The notes under the pieces were generated by a model that saw only the letters and a list, made by a program, of their open reading frames with translations, did no database searches and was not told where the DNA came from. DNA of 64,000 bases from Streptomyces sp. CA-278952 (GTDB lineage Bacteria > Actinomycetota > Actinomycetes > Streptomycetales > Streptomycetaceae): NCBI RefSeq assembly GCF_028747205.1, contig NZ_CP112880.1, positions 3,658,001 to 3,722,000 of the forward strand. Reading direction: 5' to 3'. Below, piece after piece: positions 60,221 through 64,000 of this stretch; within the stretch, counting starts at the first letter, position 1; each line of letters begins with the position of its first letter. Position numbers and translations under genes: made by a program.

Positions 60221-61207
60221 ATGCAGAACGCGAGGAAGCCGCGCGTACGGCGGAAGAACCAGAGAAACCAGAAGAGCCAGAAGAGCCAGAAGGACCGGAA
60301 GGACCGGAAGGACCGGAAGGACCGGAAGGACCAGCAAGGCAACCAGGGCCGACAGGGCCGGCAACCGCGACACCAGCCGCTCCCCCTCCCGCCCCAGCCC
60401 CTCCCTGCCCAGCCGCATCCGGCGCCGCCCGGCACGGAGCCGCAGAGCCCGGAACCGTACGAGGCGCACCCGCACCCACATCCGTACGCGGCCCCGCACC
60501 CACGTCGGCACCCGCACCCGCACCCGTCCCCGTCCCCGTCCCCGTACAGGACAGTGACAGGGACGGTCAGGGGCCAGTTCCCCTCGCGCCCCATGGCACA
60601 CCTGGACGGCCTCGCCGACCGGGCCGGGCGGCTCGCGGACCGCTTCCTCCCGCGCACACCCGCCGAACGCGTCCTGGACCTGACCCTCGGCACCGCCCTG
60701 CTGATCCTGACCGCCCCGGCCGTCGCCGTGGCGGCCCTCGCCCTGAGCGTGCGGCGCACCCCGGGCGGCGCCTGGGACCGCCGGCCCCGGACCGGCCTGG
60801 GCGGGCGGGTCTTCGAGCTGCGCACCCTGCGCACCCGGAGGCTCCGGCTGGACCTGCTCTCCCGCCTGCCCCACGTCGTACGCGGCGACCTCTCCCTGGT
60901 CGGCCCCGCACCGCTGGCCCCGGGCGACCCGCGGGCCGCCAGGTCCGGCGCACGGCAGTGGCGACAGGAGCTGCGGCCGGGGCTGACCGGTCTCGCGCAG
61001 GTGCGCGCCCGCTCCGGCATGCCGTGGGACGACCCCGCTCTGCTGGACCAGCACTACGCAGAGCACCATGGAGTGGTGCTCGACCTGGCGATCCTCACCG
61101 AAGCCGCACGCGCTCCCCTGCGGACGCGGCTCCGGAAGGCCCGTCGGACCAAGGCGCACCTGAGCGACGCAGATCACCGACGACCCGGCTACAGCACGGT
61201 GGAATAA
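60221..61207 (+). CDS. Shortened bacterial sugar transferase with low-complexity N-terminus
   Basis: 328 aa from ATG 60221; ATG 60593 gives a 204-aa protein without the low-complexity part. Residues 1-120 contain KDRKDRKDRKD and H/P-rich repeats of DNA origin. The rest carries WbaP/PglC-type features: one hydrophobic segment (RVLDLTLGTALLILTAPAVAVAALAL), RGDLSLVGPAPL and RPGLTGLAQV. The segment between the membrane helix and RGDLSL, which holds the catalytic D-E in full enzymes, is much shorter than usual, so activity is doubtful. Such enzymes start undecaprenyl-phosphate glycan synthesis. Confidence 0.65.
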   Translation: MQNARKPRVRRKNQRNQKSQKSQKDRKDRKDRKDRKDQQGNQGRQGRQPRHQPLPLPPQPLPAQPHPAPPGTEPQSPEPYEAHPHPHPYAAPHPRRHPHPHPSPSPSPYRTVTGTVRGQFPSRPMAHLDGLADRAGRLADRFLPRTPAERVLDLTLGTALLILTAPAVAVAALALSVRRTPGGAWDRRPRTGLGGRVFELRTLRTRRLRLDLLSRLPHVVRGDLSLVGPAPLAPGDPRAARSGARQWRQELRPGLTGLAQVRARSGMPWDDPALLDQHYAEHHGVVLDLAILTEAARAPLRTRLRKARRTKAHLSDADHRRPGYSTVE

Positions 61208-61234
61208 GTGGATAGTGTCAGCACAGACTAATTA

Positions 61235-61268
61235 AGTTACTGCTTAGTAGTAGTGGGCAGTAGTAACT
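61235..61268. promoter_or_regulatory. AT-rich inverted repeat in the fadF promoter
   Basis: AGTTAC (61235-61240) and GTAACT (61263-61268) flank GTAGTAGT repeats in the most AT-rich stretch nearby, 35-70 bp before the fadF start. A TetR-type repressor site is possible. Confidence 0.4.
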
Positions 61269-61302
61269 GGATCCCGCTCTCGCAGGCCCGAGGAGCCCCG
61301 AA

Positions 61303-63570
61303 ATGCAACTCGCCGCGATCATTGTGTCGCTGGTGCTGACGGTCGTCGGCGTTGCGCTCATCACCCGAGCCGTCGCGCAGATCTACCGCTTCGTCCGTCT
61401 CGGACAGCCGGTACCAGCAGGCAGCCGCACCGACGACCCCAAGCAGCGGACGATCACCCTGGTCAAGGAGTTCCTCGGCCACACCCGGATGAACCGGTGG
61501 GGAATCGTCGGTTTCGCCCACTGGTTCGTCGCCATCGGCTTCCTGACGCTGCCGCCGACGCTGCTCCAGGCGTACGGACAGCTCTTCCAGGCCGACTGGG
61601 TGCTGCCGATCATCGGCGGCTGGCTGCCGTTCGAGATGTACATCGAGTTCATCGGCCTGATGACGGTCGTCGGCATCGTGACCCTGATGGCGATCCGGCT
61701 GCTGAACCTCCCCTCCCGGGCCGGCCGCAAGTCGCGCTTCGCGGGCTCGAAGGCCTGGCAGGCGTACTTCGTCGAGTACATCATCCTGATCATCGGCCTC
61801 GCGATCCTGGTGCTGCGCGGCCTCGAGGGCGCGATCCACCACGTCGAGAGCTACGACGCCGCGTACTTCGTGTCGTACCCGCTGGTCCTCGCCTTCGAGG
61901 GGCTGAGCCTCGGCACGCTCCAGACGCTCATCTACTTCACCGCGATGATCAAGATCGGCACCTCGCTGATCTGGATGATCACGGTCTCGCTCAACACCAA
62001 CATGGGTGTCGCCTGGCACCGCTTCCTCGGCTTCCCGAACATCTGGTTCAAGCGGAACGCCGACGGCGACGTCGCGCTCGGCGCGCTCCAGCCGATGACG
62101 TCGGGCGGCAAGGAGATCGACTGGGAGGACCCGGCCGAGGACGCGGTCTTCGGCGTCTCCCAGGTCGAGCAGTTCTCCTGGAAGGGCATCCTCGACTTCT
62201 CCACCTGCACCGAGTGCGGCCGCTGCCAGTCCCAGTGCCCCGCCTGGAACACCGGCAAGCCCCTCTCCCCCAAGCTCCTGATCATGTCGCTGCGCGACCA
62301 CGCGCACGCCAAGGCCCCCTACCTCCTGGCCGGCGGCGGCAAGGACATGGAGGGCAACGAGAAGGCCACCGAGGAACAGCTCAAGGACGTTCCCGCGGCC
62401 GCCCTCGCCGAGGCCGAGCGCCCCCTCATCGGCACCGCCGAGGAGAACGGCGTCATCGACCCGGACGTCCTGTGGTCCTGCACCACCTGCGGCGCCTGCG
62501 TCGAGCAGTGCCCGGTCGACATCGAGCACATCGACCACATCGTCGACATGCGCCGCTACCAGGTGATGATCGAGTCCGCGTTCCCGTCCGAGGCGGGCAC
62601 GATGCTCAAGAACCTGGAGAAGAAGGGCAACCCCTGGGGGCTGGCCAAGAAGGCGCGCGTCGAGTGGACCAAGGAGGTCGACTTCGAGGTCCCGATCGTC
62701 GGGAAGGACGTCGAGGACCTCACCGAGGTCGACTACCTGTACTGGGTCGGCTGCGCGGGCGCCCTGGAGGACCGGGCCAAGAAGACGACGAAGGCCTTCG
62801 CGGAGCTGCTGCACATCGCGGGCGTCAAGTTCGCGATCATGGGCGGCGACGAGAAGTGCACCGGCGACTCCGCCCGCCGCCTGGGCAACGAGCCGCTGTT
62901 CCAGCAGCTCGGCCAGGAGAACGTGGCCATGCTGAACATGGCGTACGGCGAGGACGATGAGGACACGACGACGAAGAAGCCCAAGTCGTCGAAGAAGATC
63001 GTCGCGACCTGCCCGCACTGCTTCAACACGATCGCGAATGAGTACCCGCAGCTCGGCGGCGAGTACGAGGTCATCCACCACACGCAGCTGCTCCAGCACC
63101 TCATCGACGAGGGCAAGCTGATCCCGGTGACCCCGGTCGAGGGCCTGATCACGTACCACGACCCGTGCTACCTGGGCCGTCACAACAAGATCTACACCCC
63201 GCCGCGCGAGATCATCGCGAAGGTCCCGGGGCTGCGGAACGAGGAGATGCACCGCCACAAGGAGCGCGGCTTCTGTTGCGGCGCCGGTGGCGCCCGGATG
63301 TGGATGGAGGAGCGGATCGGCAAGCGCGTCAACAACGAGCGCGTCGAGGAAGCCCTCGCCCTCAACCCGGACATCGTCTCCACCGCCTGCCCGTTCTGCC
63401 TCGTCATGCTGACCGACTCCGTCAACGGCAAGAAGAACGACGGCCAGGCCAAGGAGTCCATCCAGGTCGTGGACGTCTCGCAGCTCCTCCTGGAGTCCGT
63501 GAAGACCCCGGCCGATCCGGCCGGCGAGTCGGAGCAGGTGGACGCGCCGGAGCCCGAACCGGCAAAGTGA
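61303..63570 (+). CDS. fadF: FadF-like Fe-S membrane oxidoreductase
   Basis: 755 aa. N-terminal ~280 residues with about five or six membrane helices, two 4Fe-4S ferredoxin-type motifs (CTECGRCQSQCP near 303 and CTTCGACVEQCP near 391), then two CCG-type domains (WVGCAGALEDR, FCCGAGGARMWME) of the heterodisulfide reductase D/GlpC family. Actinobacterial FadF carries electrons from acyl-CoA dehydrogenases (via ETF) to the quinone pool. The symbol rests on this architecture. Single gene with a long hairpin afterwards. Confidence 0.88.
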   Translation: MQLAAIIVSLVLTVVGVALITRAVAQIYRFVRLGQPVPAGSRTDDPKQRTITLVKEFLGHTRMNRWGIVGFAHWFVAIGFLTLPPTLLQAYGQLFQADWVLPIIGGWLPFEMYIEFIGLMTVVGIVTLMAIRLLNLPSRAGRKSRFAGSKAWQAYFVEYIILIIGLAILVLRGLEGAIHHVESYDAAYFVSYPLVLAFEGLSLGTLQTLIYFTAMIKIGTSLIWMITVSLNTNMGVAWHRFLGFPNIWFKRNADGDVALGALQPMTSGGKEIDWEDPAEDAVFGVSQVEQFSWKGILDFSTCTECGRCQSQCPAWNTGKPLSPKLLIMSLRDHAHAKAPYLLAGGGKDMEGNEKATEEQLKDVPAAALAEAERPLIGTAEENGVIDPDVLWSCTTCGACVEQCPVDIEHIDHIVDMRRYQVMIESAFPSEAGTMLKNLEKKGNPWGLAKKARVEWTKEVDFEVPIVGKDVEDLTEVDYLYWVGCAGALEDRAKKTTKAFAELLHIAGVKFAIMGGDEKCTGDSARRLGNEPLFQQLGQENVAMLNMAYGEDDEDTTTKKPKSSKKIVATCPHCFNTIANEYPQLGGEYEVIHHTQLLQHLIDEGKLIPVTPVEGLITYHDPCYLGRHNKIYTPPREIIAKVPGLRNEEMHRHKERGFCCGAGGARMWMEERIGKRVNNERVEEALALNPDIVSTACPFCLVMLTDSVNGKKNDGQAKESIQVVDVSQLLLESVKTPADPAGESEQVDAPEPEPAK

Positions 63571-63590
63571 CGTAACGCGTCGACGCGATG

Positions 63591-63627
63591 AGCGGCCGGA
63601 CCTGCCTCGGGGGCAGGACCGGCCGCT
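63591..63627. terminator. Hairpin after fadF
   Basis: 63591-63606 pairs with 63612-63627 with one mismatch, forming a 16-position stem soon after the stop. Confidence 0.65.
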
Positions 63628-63865
63628 TCTCCGTGGGCACAGCGGCCCCGCCCGCCGGACGTGACGAGCGCCGCACGCGAACGGTGAACTCGGGCATATA
63701 CGCGACGGCGTATCTGGAGCATCATGTGCCCCGGAGCCGCCCGGTCACGGGTCGGGAACCCCGCGCCGGCCGAAGGCGGACAGCGAACGCCGAAGGCGGA
63801 CAGCCAACAGCAGGCGGCGGGCGGCAGCACACGACGAACAACGAACGAGCGACGAACGAGGCCCC

Positions 63866-64000
63866 GTGCGCCCACGCATCACGCACCCGAAGGCAGCGGT
63901 CACCACCAGGGCGACGGCCGCCCTCGCCACAGGCTGCGCCGGTCTGCTGCTCGCACTCACCGGCTGCGGGAGCCCCTCGGCCGCCGACGCACCCTCGTCC
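63866..64000 (+). CDS. Lipoprotein, 5' portion only
   Basis: 45 codons from GTG 63866 to the window end. Basic N-terminus (RPRITHPKAAVTTRATAA), hydrophobic core and lipobox LTGC, followed by GSPSAAD, typical of an exported Streptomyces lipoprotein. The family cannot be told. The preceding 200 bp contain short GAACGA and CGAAGGCGGACAGC repeats and no gene. Confidence 0.6.
   Translation, partial: MRPRITHPKAAVTTRATAALATGCAGLLLALTGCGSPSAADAPSS

Overview
The window is high-GC actinobacterial chromosome, almost certainly Streptomyces. Reasons: strong third-position G/C bias, frequent GTG starts, the linked core set purA - fba - pyrE - clpB - hspR/dnaJ/grpE/dnaK, HspR (HAIR) inverted repeats before clpB and dnaK, paired DasR-type sites before two GH19 chitinases, an XRE-DUF5753/DUF397 pair, a second beta-clamp gene, and a 14-bp parS palindrome between fba and pyrE. 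parS sites in Streptomyces cluster around oriC, so the right half probably lies in the origin-proximal core. No rRNA, tRNA, CRISPR array, transposase or prophage was seen.

Layout. 1-26.7 kb looks accessory: a HAD-like protein and an SDR; two small multidrug resistance (SMR/Gdx-like) subunits; a nucleoside-deaminase-like protein and a DsbA/old-yellow-enzyme pair that share a palindromic operator; a double-length IclR regulator facing an MHS transporter, a 2-hydroxyacid dehydrogenase and an RraA-type aldolase (a probable uptake and catabolism cassette); an XRE/DUF397 regulatory pair; a secreted I36-like protein facing a TTA-containing ArsR-like regulator; an acyl-CoA dehydrogenase-like enzyme beside a PucR regulator; a DnaN paralogue; two chitinases; an MFS exporter; and a MerR regulator facing a serine hydrolase.

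26.8-49.7 kb is mostly core: purA, a degenerate diacylglycerol-kinase-like gene, a P450, a LuxR-type two-component system, an NmrA-like protein, a three-gene tryptophan-to-anthranilate (kynurenine) set, an MFS exporter, a MalY-like aminotransferase, fba, pyrE, an aldose epimerase, an SRPBCC membrane-tail protein, a membrane spermidine-synthase-like protein, DUF2617, a Cys/Gly-tailed protein, a DapC-like aminotransferase and a YbjN protein.

49.8-64 kb is the heat-shock block: clpB on one side and dnaK-grpE-dnaJ-hspR on the other, each under a HAIR element recognised by the HspR encoded in the same operon. Between them sits a small unrecognised locus: a secreted 80-aa peptide translationally coupled to a 106-aa protein, facing a LuxR-type regulator. 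I consider it the best candidate for something undescribed. The window ends with a truncated sugar transferase, a FadF-like Fe-S membrane oxidoreductase and the start of a lipoprotein gene.

A recurring structural theme is short tandem duplication at or just past gene 3' ends. At purA, DUF2617 and the SRPBCC gene the repeats include or abut the stop codon, and at hspR the stop codon is itself a one-base variant inside an 18-bp repeat.
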